A stretch of 9,874 nt of DNA. Source: Deltaproteobacteria bacterium (GTDB lineage Bacteria > Desulfobacterota > DSM-4660 > Desulfatiglandales > Desulfatiglandaceae). The notes below the pieces were generated by a model. It was not told the DNA's origin, ran no database searches, and was given only the letters and a program-made list of their open reading frames with translations. The position numbers were made by a program, and so were the translations under genes. The stretch covers positions 1-9,874 of the forward strand of contig QMLZ01000100.1 of the NCBI GenBank assembly GCA_003646995.1, read 5' to 3'. This document shows positions 1-7,125 of the stretch, piece by piece. The stretch's first letter is position 1; each line of letters starts with the position of its first letter.

Positions 1-1814
1 ATCTCGCTTACAATATCTAACCATTGAATTTCCGTGGTCTCCAACATGAACAAAGGTATGTCAAGACGCACTACACCTTTGGATATGTTTATTAGGGAGA
101 GAATACGCTGATCCCCTTCAGGTGAGGTTCTTAAGAGAGAAAAAACCTGTGGAGCCAGTTTCAGAACCTTCTGCCCTCCCTGTGGATGGAAGGCTCTGAA
201 TCTTGTTCTCAATTTAATAAGCCTGCCTAGCTCTCTGTTGATACGAGAAATCTTCGACAGTGGGTCCTCAAGTGCTTGGATGATAAGTTCTTCATCAATT
301 ACGGTTCTGTTTATCTCCCTGTTAGAGTGGGTTGAAAGCACTGAATCAATATCATTTTTTGTGCCTATGAGGCTGTGGAGGTAAATGCCGGGTACGCCTT
401 TGAGCACTAGCCCAATGACGCGGGAAGCAACAAACCTGTGGACCTGAAACGCAATGTCTTCATCCGCACTTTCCTTGTTGAGGGCGCTGAACCAGGTAAT
501 ATTAATTTCATAGGGCTCTTGTTCTCCATTTTCTCCTGCCTTGTAAGAAATAAGACCCCCATGATCTTTGGCTTTTTCAATGATAAATTCTATTTCCTCT
601 TTTGGAAGAATATTTTTTACTCCCATCAGGCCTATTCCGTCGTGGGAGTCAAGGAAGTTGAAGAAGCAGGTTTCTTCAGAGGGCGGTTCAAGGGTTGCGG
701 CCCATTCACTCAGTGCGGTGGCGTCCTGTTTATAAAGGGTGTAGAGGACTAAAGGGGGAAGTGCGAAGTTATAGACCATTTGTGCTTCATCATAGCCGTT
801 ACCGAAATAGGATACATTTTCTTCGTGGGGTACATTTGTTTCAGTGATGAGAGCTACGTGGGGAGCAACAACATTCAGCACGTCCCTAAATAGTTTCACT
901 ATTTGATGGGTTTGCTCCAGATGGATACAGCGCGTTCCCGGCTCTGCCCAAAGATAGGTGACAGCATCGAGTCGGATAATATCAGCTCCGTGCCGGACAT
1001 ACATAAGTAGGATTTCTAAAACTCTCATCAGCACGTTGGGATTTTTATAGTTCAAATCTATCTGATCCTGGGAAAATGTGGTCCACACATAGCGTTTTCC
1101 GTTAATCGTTTGAAAGGGCGTAAGGATATCTGAAGTGCGCGGTCTGAATATTATCCTTTTTTGCTCTGGTGTTAGGGCCTCGGGAGATTTATAGGATATG
1201 AAGAAGTCTTTGTAATATGGATTTCCGTTCAAGAATTCCTGGAACCAGCGGCTCTTCGAAGACACGTGATTTATGACCCCATCGAACATTAGTCGATACT
1301 TGGCCTTAAGTCTGTCTATGTCGTCCCAGGTCCCAAGATGAGGATCCACAGTTTCAAAATCAATGATTGCAAATCCCCTGTCTGACGAATAAGGGAAGAA
1401 TGGGAGTAAGTGGAGTGTATTGATTGTACCTTCCAGATAGGTGTCACAGAATCGCGCCAGGGTCGTGAGTGGAGATGGGTCTTTCCCCCTTAGGAGGTCA
1501 CCGTATGTTATCAAGATTACATCATTTTCCGTGAAGCGCTCCCTCGGGTCAAAGTTTTTCTCTATTTCAATCATCTCTGGCGTCTTGTGAGCGTAGTAAA
1601 CCCTCATAATGCGTTCAAGCTCGGGCATATAACGTGTAGCCGTACTTTCCCCATAAAGAAAGCTGAGTCTTTTGAACATCTTCTTCTTGGCGTCACCGGG
1701 GATACGGAGAAGCGGCCTGGAGTAATCGGGTTCGTTGTAGTGGAACCTGAAAGGTGGATACAGTGGCGGTGATTTTCTGCGGCTCCTGTGTACCTGCGCC
1801 TGCACAGATCTCAT
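1..1814 (-). CDS. GH13 subfamily 18 sugar phosphorylase, probably glucosylglycerate phosphorylase-like (3' end outside window)
   Basis: I translated this frame by hand: it is open for about 604 codons from ATG 1814 to the left edge. Family GH13_18 enzymes split an alpha-glucoside with phosphate to give glucose 1-phosphate in the cytoplasm. Visible motifs are LLPFFPYSSDRGF (about 137-148), DGVINH (178-183), IIRLDAVTY with nucleophile D283, LITETNVPHEENVSYFG with acid/base E325, FLDSHDGIG with D392, and a GVPGIYLHSLIG motif near the C-terminus. The TETNVPH form resembles glucosylglycerate or sucrose-6-phosphate phosphorylases (E. coli YcjM type) more than classical sucrose phosphorylase; the exact substrate is inference. 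Known relatives are about 560-590 residues, so this one is slightly long and has an N-terminal extension of basic and proline-rich residues. Only a short C-terminal piece should be missing. An AGGAGG motif lies 11 bases before the start. It is divergent from the LUD gene. Confidence 0.9.
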   Translation of the reverse strand, partial: MRSVQAQVHRSRRKSPPLYPPFRFHYNEPDYSRPLLRIPGDAKKKMFKRLSFLYGESTATRYMPELERIMRVYYAHKTPEMIEIEKNFDPRERFTENDVILITYGDLLRGKDPSPLTTLARFCDTYLEGTINTLHLLPFFPYSSDRGFAIIDFETVDPHLGTWDDIDRLKAKYRLMFDGVINHVSSKSRWFQEFLNGNPYYKDFFISYKSPEALTPEQKRIIFRPRTSDILTPFQTINGKRYVWTTFSQDQIDLNYKNPNVLMRVLEILLMYVRHGADIIRLDAVTYLWAEPGTRCIHLEQTHQIVKLFRDVLNVVAPHVALITETNVPHEENVSYFGNGYDEAQMVYNFALPPLVLYTLYKQDATALSEWAATLEPPSEETCFFNFLDSHDGIGLMGVKNILPKEEIEFIIEKAKDHGGLISYKAGENGEQEPYEINITWFSALNKESADEDIAFQVHRFVASRVIGLVLKGVPGIYLHSLIGTKNDIDSVLSTHSNREINRTVIDEELIIQALEDPLSKISRINRELGRLIKLRTRFRAFHPQGGQKVLKLAPQVFSLLRTSPEGDQRILSLINISKGVVRLDIPLFMLETTEIQWLDIVSE

Positions 1815-1835
1815 ATTGGCAGTATCCTCCTGGAT

Positions 1836-1879
1836 GATTGAAAGGAAATCTGATTGATTGTTCCTCAATCTTTTCAATC
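1836..1879. repeat. Cluster of GATTG/CAATC inverted repeats, possible operator
   Basis: Within 44 bases GATTGAAA (1836-1843) faces TTTCAATC (1872-1879), with further GATTGATTG and CAATC copies between them. The cluster lies 22-65 bases upstream of the phosphorylase start, in the spacer shared with the divergent LUD gene, a natural place for a regulator site or leader hairpin. No regulator family is recognised, and the elements are short and AT-biased, so this is only suggestive. Confidence 0.35.
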
Positions 1880-2024
1880 GGAAAGGTAAGCTACTCCTTT
1901 AAAACAAAATATTGTGGCCTCTAACAGTGGAAATGTGTATGATTGGTCCTGGATAAAGGGCTTATGGCTACAGATTCGCCGGCGAGAGGTAAGAACAGGA
2001 AAAGGGCAGAGGGAGAACATAACC

Positions 2025-2678
2025 ATGAAAGAGGCGATGCAGAAATATTGGCGGAAACGGCTAGAGGAGGTAAAGATTTCTCTTGAAGCGAATGGTTTTG
2101 ACTGTTTTTTGGCTGATGATGTGGAACATGCAAAGGCCATGGTACTGGATGAGATATTGCCCAGTCTGCCTGTAAAGAGCATTTCCTGGGGTGGATCCAT
2201 GACCTTTGTTTCAACTGGGCTGTATGATTCGCTTGTGGCTCATCCGGACTACGAGGTAATCGATACATATCAAAAGGAGCTAAGTGAAGAAGAGAAGATC
2301 AATTTGAGAAGAAAATCCTTGCTTGCAGATCTGTTTTTTACCGGTACCAACGCTATTACTGAAGATGGAATGTTAGTGAACTTGGACATGTACGGCAATA
2401 GAGTTGCAGCCCTAACGTTTGGCCCTAAGTACGTGGTCGTGATATCAGGAAAAAACAAAATAGTACCAGACCTTGATTATGCCATGCACAGGATCAAGGA
2501 CTATGCTGCACCCGTCAACGCCATGAGATTGAACAAGAAAACACCATGTGTAGAAACGTCAAGATGCGAGGAGTGTAACAGCCCTGACCGTATCTGCAAC
2601 ACATGGACAATTACCCAAAAATCATACCCAAAGGGACGAATAAAGATAATCCTCATAAATGATGACCTTGGATTTTAG
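2025..2678 (+). CDS. LUD-domain protein (lactate-utilisation / DUF162 family), 217 aa
   Basis: This is a single LUD domain of about the usual length for the small stand-alone members. Typical blocks are visible: ISWGGSMTF (53-61), FTGTNAITEDGMLVNLDMYGNRVAALTFGP (105-134), and the ending GRIKIILINDDLGF. A cysteine group, C175-x5-C181-x2-C184-x6-C191, precedes the last strand and could bind a metal or cluster; that is inference. LUD domains occur in LutB and LutC of the L-lactate oxidation complex, but no LutA or iron-sulfur partner is seen here, so the reaction is unknown. The frame is open further upstream to a GTG at 1914, but ATG 2025 has an AGGGAG motif about 10 bases before it and gives the family-like N-terminus. 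The MFS transporter follows 76 bases downstream on the same strand. A link to the divergent phosphorylase is unproven. Confidence 0.87.
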   Translation: MKEAMQKYWRKRLEEVKISLEANGFDCFLADDVEHAKAMVLDEILPSLPVKSISWGGSMTFVSTGLYDSLVAHPDYEVIDTYQKELSEEEKINLRRKSLLADLFFTGTNAITEDGMLVNLDMYGNRVAALTFGPKYVVVISGKNKIVPDLDYAMHRIKDYAAPVNAMRLNKKTPCVETSRCEECNSPDRICNTWTITQKSYPKGRIKIILINDDLGF

Positions 2679-2754
2679 CGTGATTTCTATTTGTTTGCTC
2701 TGATCGCCTAAACTATGCTACTTTCGGCTCAATTGATTAGAATCCTGTAAACAC

Positions 2755-3924
2755 ATGCTCCCTTCTCCTACGCCTCGATTATACACCAAGGTGTTTATTC
2801 AGTTTGCTATTGCAAACCTATTTACCGTCTCTAGTTTCGGTATATTCTTCATTTTCCCTCTCTACATAAAGTCCATCGGTGGCACTAAGGCAGATATAGG
2901 GATTATAATGGGTACTTTTGCGTTGTCCTCGGTACTATGCCGCCCCTGGATTTCGGAGATGATAGACCGGTTCGGGAGGAAGCGAAGCTATGCCGTAGGG
3001 GCTTTTACGATGGCAGTTATGCCCCTGGGATATCTTTTGCTCAAGGGGAAGTTGGGTGATATTTACGGTCCCTTGATTTTATTTAGGTTGGTGCATGGTG
3101 TAGGCCTTGCTATCTGCTTCACCTCCGCCTTTACCTATGTTGCCGATGTATTACCTCGGGACAGAATAAACGAGGGCATAGGAATGTTCGGGGCTACCGG
3201 CCTTATTGGCCTAGCACTAGGTCCGGCAGTAGGCGAGGCCGTAGCCAGGCGATTTGGATTTTCCTGCTTTTTTGTCGCAGCAGCGGCGTTTGGGACAATT
3301 GGGTTGCTTTGCCAAATAACATTACCTGAATCATTCAGGTCTGGGGGACAAGCAGGGTCAAGATCCTTTTTTGCATTGATGTTGGAGAAGAAGATCCTCT
3401 TGGTTGGAATCTTGGCGTTCTTGTTCGGCTTGGGTCTGGCAGCATCCGGAAATTTTGTCTCCCCTTTTGCCAAGGAAAAAGGCATTAGAGTGGTGTCCGT
3501 GTACTATGTTTTTTATTCCCTTTCAGCTGTTGGCACCAGGCTGTTCGGGGGGAAAATAGCCGACAAAGTCGGCGAGCAGGAGGTTATCCCTTATGCGCTG
3601 GCCCTCACCGGCCTGGGTCTTATGCTGCTGGCCCTCCTAGGGGGCAATGGTGTGCTGATTGCCTCGGGGGTGATGGCAGGTTGTGGGCATGGCTTCCTAT
3701 TTCCTTGTTTAAATGCCCTGGTTATCAGGGATGAACCCGCTGAGGTGAGGGGAAAGATTACGGGTATTTTTACAGGGGGCATAGATGGGGGCTCTTTTCT
3801 AGGGTCCATATTCCTTGGGTACATAGGGCAAGTGGCCGGATACCGCGCCCTATTTATCGCATCGGGATTGGCCCTTTTTGCAGGACTGTACATATACAAT
3901 AGAGTTCTAAGGAACCGAGGTTGA
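2755..3924 (+). CDS. Major facilitator superfamily (MFS) transporter, 389 aa
   Basis: This is a hydrophobic protein of the size expected for a 12-helix MFS carrier in the inner membrane. The loop after helix 2 carries the MFS motif A signature PWISEMIDRFGRKR (64-77). A degenerate copy, TRLFGGKIADKVGEQE, lies at the equivalent place in the second half (261-276), and a charged break near 190-212 separates the two six-helix halves. The remaining helices are rich in Gly, Ala, Phe and Leu. Substrate cannot be read from sequence; small drug or sugar efflux-like MFS proteins share this style. ATG 2755 begins a short polar tail before helix 1. It has no clear Shine-Dalgarno motif, so translation may be weak or depend on the LUD gene upstream. 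No terminator is obvious after it. Confidence 0.9.
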   Translation: MLPSPTPRLYTKVFIQFAIANLFTVSSFGIFFIFPLYIKSIGGTKADIGIIMGTFALSSVLCRPWISEMIDRFGRKRSYAVGAFTMAVMPLGYLLLKGKLGDIYGPLILFRLVHGVGLAICFTSAFTYVADVLPRDRINEGIGMFGATGLIGLALGPAVGEAVARRFGFSCFFVAAAAFGTIGLLCQITLPESFRSGGQAGSRSFFALMLEKKILLVGILAFLFGLGLAASGNFVSPFAKEKGIRVVSVYYVFYSLSAVGTRLFGGKIADKVGEQEVIPYALALTGLGLMLLALLGGNGVLIASGVMAGCGHGFLFPCLNALVIRDEPAEVRGKITGIFTGGIDGGSFLGSIFLGYIGQVAGYRALFIASGLALFAGLYIYNRVLRNRG

Positions 3925-4134
3925 GAAGGCTTGGCAAGTAACTTTGGGTAATGTATGATCAAAGTCAGATGCATAAGTTAGGCTATCTGTTCCCATGCAA
4001 AGACCATTTCAATACTCATGTTCACGTGAGAGGCTATGGATTTATTGAAAGGAGGGAGGGGATAAAGAGGCTTGCATGCTGGCAGACCCAGTGGAGATGA
4101 ACCCTTAAACCACTATCGAAAAAAGGGGGAAACA

Positions 4135-4632
4135 ATGGGTGAGTACTGCATCGCAATCGTAAGCGAAGCCGAAGCAAAATTCTATTGCCTTGAGCCTGTG
4201 GAGTATCCCGAATTGGAATCAGGTCCCAAGCTATGCGAAATGGCGAAGATATCCAACCCTGAAAAAAGGGTCCCTGACAGGGAGATTTACACAGATTCAA
4301 AGACTGGTAGGGGGAGGGCCCCTGGTAAAGGCCCTGCTCATGGATATGATGACCACAGAGGGAAACGTGATGAGGAGTCAAGCCGGAGATTTTCCAAGAA
4401 TGTGGTTGAAAAAGTAAGGGATTTGGTTCTGAAACACGATGCAAGGAAGGTGATAATAGCGGCTCAGCCCAAGATGCTGGGGCTTTTGCGTCAAGATATA
4501 CGCCTATTGAAGCGTGAAGGCATACACATAGAAGAACATACTAAGGACCTTACCAAGCTGTCACCACGTGAAATACAAGAACATTTGGCCAAGGAGGGAC
4601 TGGTGCCCCCTTTGAGAAAGCCGTCAAGGTAA
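4135..4632 (+). CDS. Host attachment protein family (eRF1 domain-like), 165 aa
   Basis: This resembles the family named for a 'protein required for attachment to host cells'. That name comes from plant-associated bacteria; many free-living bacteria carry relatives and their real role is unclear. Visible hallmarks are a first beta strand, YCIAIVSEAEAKFY (4-17), a charged Gly-rich middle (56-82), a helix with FSKNVVEKVRDLV, then the strand KVIIAAQPKMLGLLR (105-119) and the ending LTKLSPREIQEHL. It has no signal peptide or membrane segment, so it is probably cytoplasmic. The frame is open upstream to an ATG at 4072, but ATG 4135 follows a purine-rich AAGGGGGAAACA and gives the usual N-terminus. 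The 210 bases before it hold no clear promoter. It converges on the FTR gene with an 18-base gap. Confidence 0.85.
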   Translation: MGEYCIAIVSEAEAKFYCLEPVEYPELESGPKLCEMAKISNPEKRVPDREIYTDSKTGRGRAPGKGPAHGYDDHRGKRDEESSRRFSKNVVEKVRDLVLKHDARKVIIAAQPKMLGLLRQDIRLLKREGIHIEEHTKDLTKLSPREIQEHLAKEGLVPPLRKPSR

Positions 4633-4650
4633 TATTTGCTGTGTGATACG

Positions 4651-4983
4651 TTAAAAAAATTTTTCGGAAAGTCTTCTTTCCGGAACAAAGGCATGAGGGA
4701 TCTTTCCCTCATTCCACTCTTTAGAGACGTAGAGATTGCAGTAACAGCTTCCGTACTCCCTTATATCATCATCCCGGTAAACACAAGGGCAGATGATGTC
4801 TTTGTCTTTCTGTCTCTCCCCGGTGGCTACTCTGCAGGGGCACGACATATATCCGTAGCGGTCCTTGTTTACCAGTAGCCCTTCAAGCAGCTGAAAAACC
4901 TTTTCTTTGTCTTTGTTAAAGTAATAACCTTTGGATTCTTGCATCTTACGCAGCATCTCATAAAGGTTTTCCACTTCCCTCAT
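4651..4983 (-). CDS. Ferredoxin:thioredoxin reductase, catalytic (beta) subunit, 110 aa
   Basis: It passes electrons from ferredoxin to a thioredoxin disulfide through a [4Fe-4S] cluster and an active disulfide. Six cysteines form the expected three pairs: C48-P-C50, C65-P-C67 and C80-Y-C82. By analogy with the cyanobacterial enzyme, C48, C65, C67 and C80 would hold the cluster, while C50 and C82 form the redox disulfide. The length fits the family. It departs from the plant and cyanobacterial form: the last pair is CYC instead of CHC, and 12 residues separate it from the second CPC instead of 8. No variable subunit is nearby, as is usual outside phototrophs. The start at 4983 has AAAGGTG about 6 bases upstream. 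The frame continues to an ATG at 5079, but that extension has no family character. Confidence 0.9.
   Translation of the reverse strand: MREVENLYEMLRKMQESKGYYFNKDKEKVFQLLEGLLVNKDRYGYMSCPCRVATGERQKDKDIICPCVYRDDDIREYGSCYCNLYVSKEWNEGKIPHAFVPERRLSEKFF
4653..4682 (-). terminator. Candidate intrinsic terminator embedded in the end of the FTR gene
   Basis: Read on the minus strand, the perfect 7-bp stem CGGAAAG / CTTTCCG with loop AAGA (4665-4682) is followed by five A and then seven T. The stem and tract cover roughly the last ten codons and the stop codon itself. Its polarity suits termination of the FTR transcript; on the plus strand no T-tract follows the stem. The five-base A gap between stem and T-run is longer than ideal. 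Confidence 0.45.
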
Positions 4984-5027
4984 GGCAACACCTTTCACGA
5001 ACGATTGTGTTGGCCTGTGTGCCCTTC

Positions 5028-5050
5028 TAGCCATGTTGTGTCCATGGCTA
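5028..5050. repeat. 8-bp perfect inverted repeat in the FTR leader
   Basis: TAGCCATG (5028-5035) and CATGGCTA (5043-5050) flank a 7-base centre. The repeat lies 45-67 bases upstream of the FTR start and downstream of the candidate minus-strand promoter, so it would be in the FTR leader RNA as a hairpin, or act as a dimeric operator. No regulator is recognised. Confidence 0.4.
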
Positions 5051-5103
5051 CTTGAACCCGCAATAACGGGATGATCCACAATGAATTTCTAATGGACATC
5101 GTC

Positions 5104-5132
5104 ATTAGATCATGTTATCTGAAAAAATTCAA
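5104..5132 (-). promoter_or_regulatory. Candidate sigma70-type promoter for the FTR gene
   Basis: On the minus strand TTGAAT (5127-5132, 4 of 6 matches to the -35 consensus) is followed, after exactly 17 bases, by TCTAAT (5104-5109, 5 of 6 matches to the -10 consensus). Transcription would begin near 5097, giving a leader of about 113 bases. The -35 box sits in a 19-base AT palindrome (5121-5139, GAAAAAATT-C-AATTTTTTC) that could bend DNA or bind a regulator, and that also lies upstream of the divergent chaperone gene. Confidence 0.45.
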
Positions 5133-5142
5133 TTTTTTCTGA

Positions 5143-5171
5143 TTGCCCTTGTAGGGTGGTGAAAGTATGCG
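5143..5171 (+). promoter_or_regulatory. Weak candidate promoter for the PpiD-like gene
   Basis: TTGCCC (5143-5148) and TATGCG (5166-5171) are separated by 17 bases, 35 bases ahead of the chaperone start codon. The AT-rich palindrome at 5121-5139 just upstream could serve as an UP-type element. The -10 box is poor, so confidence is low. Confidence 0.25.
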
Positions 5172-5205
5172 CGCCTACTCGGGAAACTTCTCGGAGGTCT
5201 AGTCA

Positions 5206-7107
5206 ATGGTTCTCAGCCTGATGCGTAGACATGCAAAGTCATACCTTATCAAGTTCCTAATCGGGATGATTGCAATAGTATTCATATTCTATTTTGGGTA
5301 TTCGTTCCGCGCCAGGAATGTTGTGAAGATTGCCGTGGTAAACGGCGAAGTTATAAGTGCTCGTGAATATGAAAAAGCCTATAGGGACCTGGTTGAGGGT
5401 CTGAGAAGGCAATACGGAGACATGTGGACTGATAGCCTAGTAAAAAAACTAAGACTCAGGCAAAGGGCCCTGGAGGGATTGATTGAGAGAAAACTGATAA
5501 GCCATGAGGCAAAGCGCTTCGGATTGAGCGTGACCAAGGAGGAAATCCAAAAGGCTATAATGGAGTACCCTGCTTTTCAAATTAACGGAAGATTCAATCT
5601 TGGTAGATACCAGTCCCTGCTGAGGCAAAATAGAATGAAGCCCGAGGATTTTGAGCAGTCCATGGCCATGGAGCTCTTACAAAAGAAGATTCGAGGCCTG
5701 CTTTGGTCCTTTATACCTGTTACCGAGCAAGAGATAAAGGACAGGTACAAGTTCTCAAATGAAAAAGTTAAGATAGGTTATGTAAAATTTAGCCCGAGCC
5801 GGTTCAAAAAGGGTATCCAGGTGAATGAACAGGAGCTCAAAGCCTATTTCGAGAAGCACAAGGAAGAGTTCAGGGTCCCCGAAAAGATTCGGGTCAGATA
5901 CATTGTGATTAATCCGGATGAATTCAAAGATAAAGTAAAGATCACTGACGAAGAAATCAGAGAATACTATGAGGATAATCTTGCGAGCTTTAGGGTGAAA
6001 AGGCAGATAAAAGCGAGGCACATTCTCTTCAGGTTACCTCCAGATGCCACAAAGGAACAGGAGAAGAAGGTTAGGAAAAAAGCAGAGGAGGTGCTGAAGG
6101 AGGCGCGAGCGGGCAAAGATTTTGCGGAATTGGCCAAGAAGTATTCAGAAGGTCCCACAAAGTCAAAAGGAGGGGATTTGGGCTATTTTAGCAAGGGGAT
6201 GATGGTCAAGCCTTTCGAAGACGCTGCGTTTAAACTGAAGAAAGGCGAGATAAGCGATTTGGTTAGAACCCGTTTTGGGTACCATATCATAAAGGTAGAG
6301 GACATGAGAGATGCCCGTACGAAGCCTTTGAATGAGGTCAAAGGGCAAATAAGGGATCTTCTCGTTAGGACCAAGTGTAAGGATTTGGCCTATGATAAAG
6401 GTTTGAGCCTCATTGATCAAATGCCGTACGAAGTAGATTTAAGCAAATATGCCAAGGAGCATAGCCTAACAGTTAACTCCACTGACTTCTTTTCAAAGAC
6501 CGAGCCTATTCCTGGATTAGGAGGAGATCCCAAACTCAGGGAAGCTCTCTTTGCACTAGAAAAAGAAGAAACAACGGATCTCATTGAATTGAATGGAAAA
6601 TACTATATTTTCCAGGTAGCAGAAAGAAAGCCTTCGTATCTACCAAAACTCGAAGATGTGAAAGACAAAGTTAAGTCAAGGTTCATAGAAGATAAAGCAG
6701 CTCAGGCCGCAAAGGAGGCGGCCGAGAGATTTTTGAAGGAAGTACGTTCCGGCAAGGCCTGGGACAAATTGGCAAAGAAGCAAGGGGTGAAAACAGAGCA
6801 CACGGACTACTTCACGAGAACTGGGGTGGTACCTAAGATTGGTTATGCCCCGGGGCTTCAAGAGATGGTTTTTTCTTTGAGCGAACGGAATCCCTATCCC
6901 AAGAAAGTATTTCAAAATAGATCGGGAAGCTTTGTGGTGAGATGGGAAGGTAAAAAAGATATAGATGAAAAAGAATACGAGAAGGAAAAAGAGAAATACA
7001 GAGCGGCTCTCCTTTACGCCAAGCAGAACAGATTGTTTGAACAATGGTTGCAAGCCTTAAAGGCCAAGGCCCAAATTGAGGTGATTACACCTGTTGAAAA
7101 GGGATAA
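5206..7107 (+). CDS. ppiD: PpiD-like membrane-anchored SurA_N/parvulin peptidyl-prolyl isomerase, 633 aa
   Basis: This is a folding helper for proteins leaving the Sec translocon, tethered to the inner membrane and facing the periplasm. A basic N-terminus (MRRHAKSYLIK) leads into one membrane helix (about 13-33). A SurA_N-type helical chaperone region follows (about 45-180, with VVNGEVISAREYEKAY). A parvulin domain (about 266-366) shows the family landmarks IKARHILF, FAELAKKYSEGPTKSKGGDLGYF, FEDAAFKLKKGEIS and FGYHIIKVED, so catalytic histidines 272 and 360 are kept. E. coli PpiD (623 aa) has the same length and topology, although its parvulin domain is inactive. The part after 380 holds two related modules, each with a TD(F/Y)F..T block (see findings). 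ATG 5206 has CGGAGG 8 bases upstream; ATG 5221 is a possible inner start. It converges on the DUF1285-like gene. Confidence 0.93.
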   Translation: MVLSLMRRHAKSYLIKFLIGMIAIVFIFYFGYSFRARNVVKIAVVNGEVISAREYEKAYRDLVEGLRRQYGDMWTDSLVKKLRLRQRALEGLIERKLISHEAKRFGLSVTKEEIQKAIMEYPAFQINGRFNLGRYQSLLRQNRMKPEDFEQSMAMELLQKKIRGLLWSFIPVTEQEIKDRYKFSNEKVKIGYVKFSPSRFKKGIQVNEQELKAYFEKHKEEFRVPEKIRVRYIVINPDEFKDKVKITDEEIREYYEDNLASFRVKRQIKARHILFRLPPDATKEQEKKVRKKAEEVLKEARAGKDFAELAKKYSEGPTKSKGGDLGYFSKGMMVKPFEDAAFKLKKGEISDLVRTRFGYHIIKVEDMRDARTKPLNEVKGQIRDLLVRTKCKDLAYDKGLSLIDQMPYEVDLSKYAKEHSLTVNSTDFFSKTEPIPGLGGDPKLREALFALEKEETTDLIELNGKYYIFQVAERKPSYLPKLEDVKDKVKSRFIEDKAAQAAKEAAERFLKEVRSGKAWDKLAKKQGVKTEHTDYFTRTGVVPKIGYAPGLQEMVFSLSERNPYPKKVFQNRSGSFVVRWEGKKDIDEKEYEKEKEKYRAALLYAKQNRLFEQWLQALKAKAQIEVITPVEKG

Positions 7108-7111
7108 TTAG

Positions 7112-7125
7112 CAAGGAATCCCTTG
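7112..7125. terminator. Small hairpin between convergent genes, possible weak terminator
   Basis: CAAGG-AATC-CCTTG fills most of the 18-base gap between the PpiD-like stop codon and the DUF1285-like stop codon. The stem is only 5 bp and neither strand has a proper T-tract after it, so a role as a bidirectional terminator is weakly supported. Confidence 0.2.

Noticed and set aside
438..1772. Plus-strand open frames of 61-104 codons at 438-752 and 1587-1772
   Set aside because: They lie antisense inside the well-supported phosphorylase gene and have no family character or ribosome binding site.
1874..2458. Minus-strand open frames opposite the LUD gene
   Set aside because: They are shadows of the LUD reading frame, with Ser/Pro-rich, low-complexity translations and no start signals.
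3925..4134. Possible riboswitch or small RNA in the purine-rich leader of the host-attachment gene
   Set aside because: AGTGG and CCACT can pair weakly near 4092-4120, but I find no match to a known riboswitch core, no promoter and no terminator.
4636..4878. 80-codon plus-strand open frame after the host-attachment gene
   Set aside because: It is antisense to the FTR catalytic subunit, whose six cysteines establish the real coding strand.
4633..7125. Both convergent gene pairs have gaps of exactly 18 bases (4633-4650 and 7108-7125)
   Set aside because: Two short gaps of equal size are easily coincidental and the sequences in them are unrelated.
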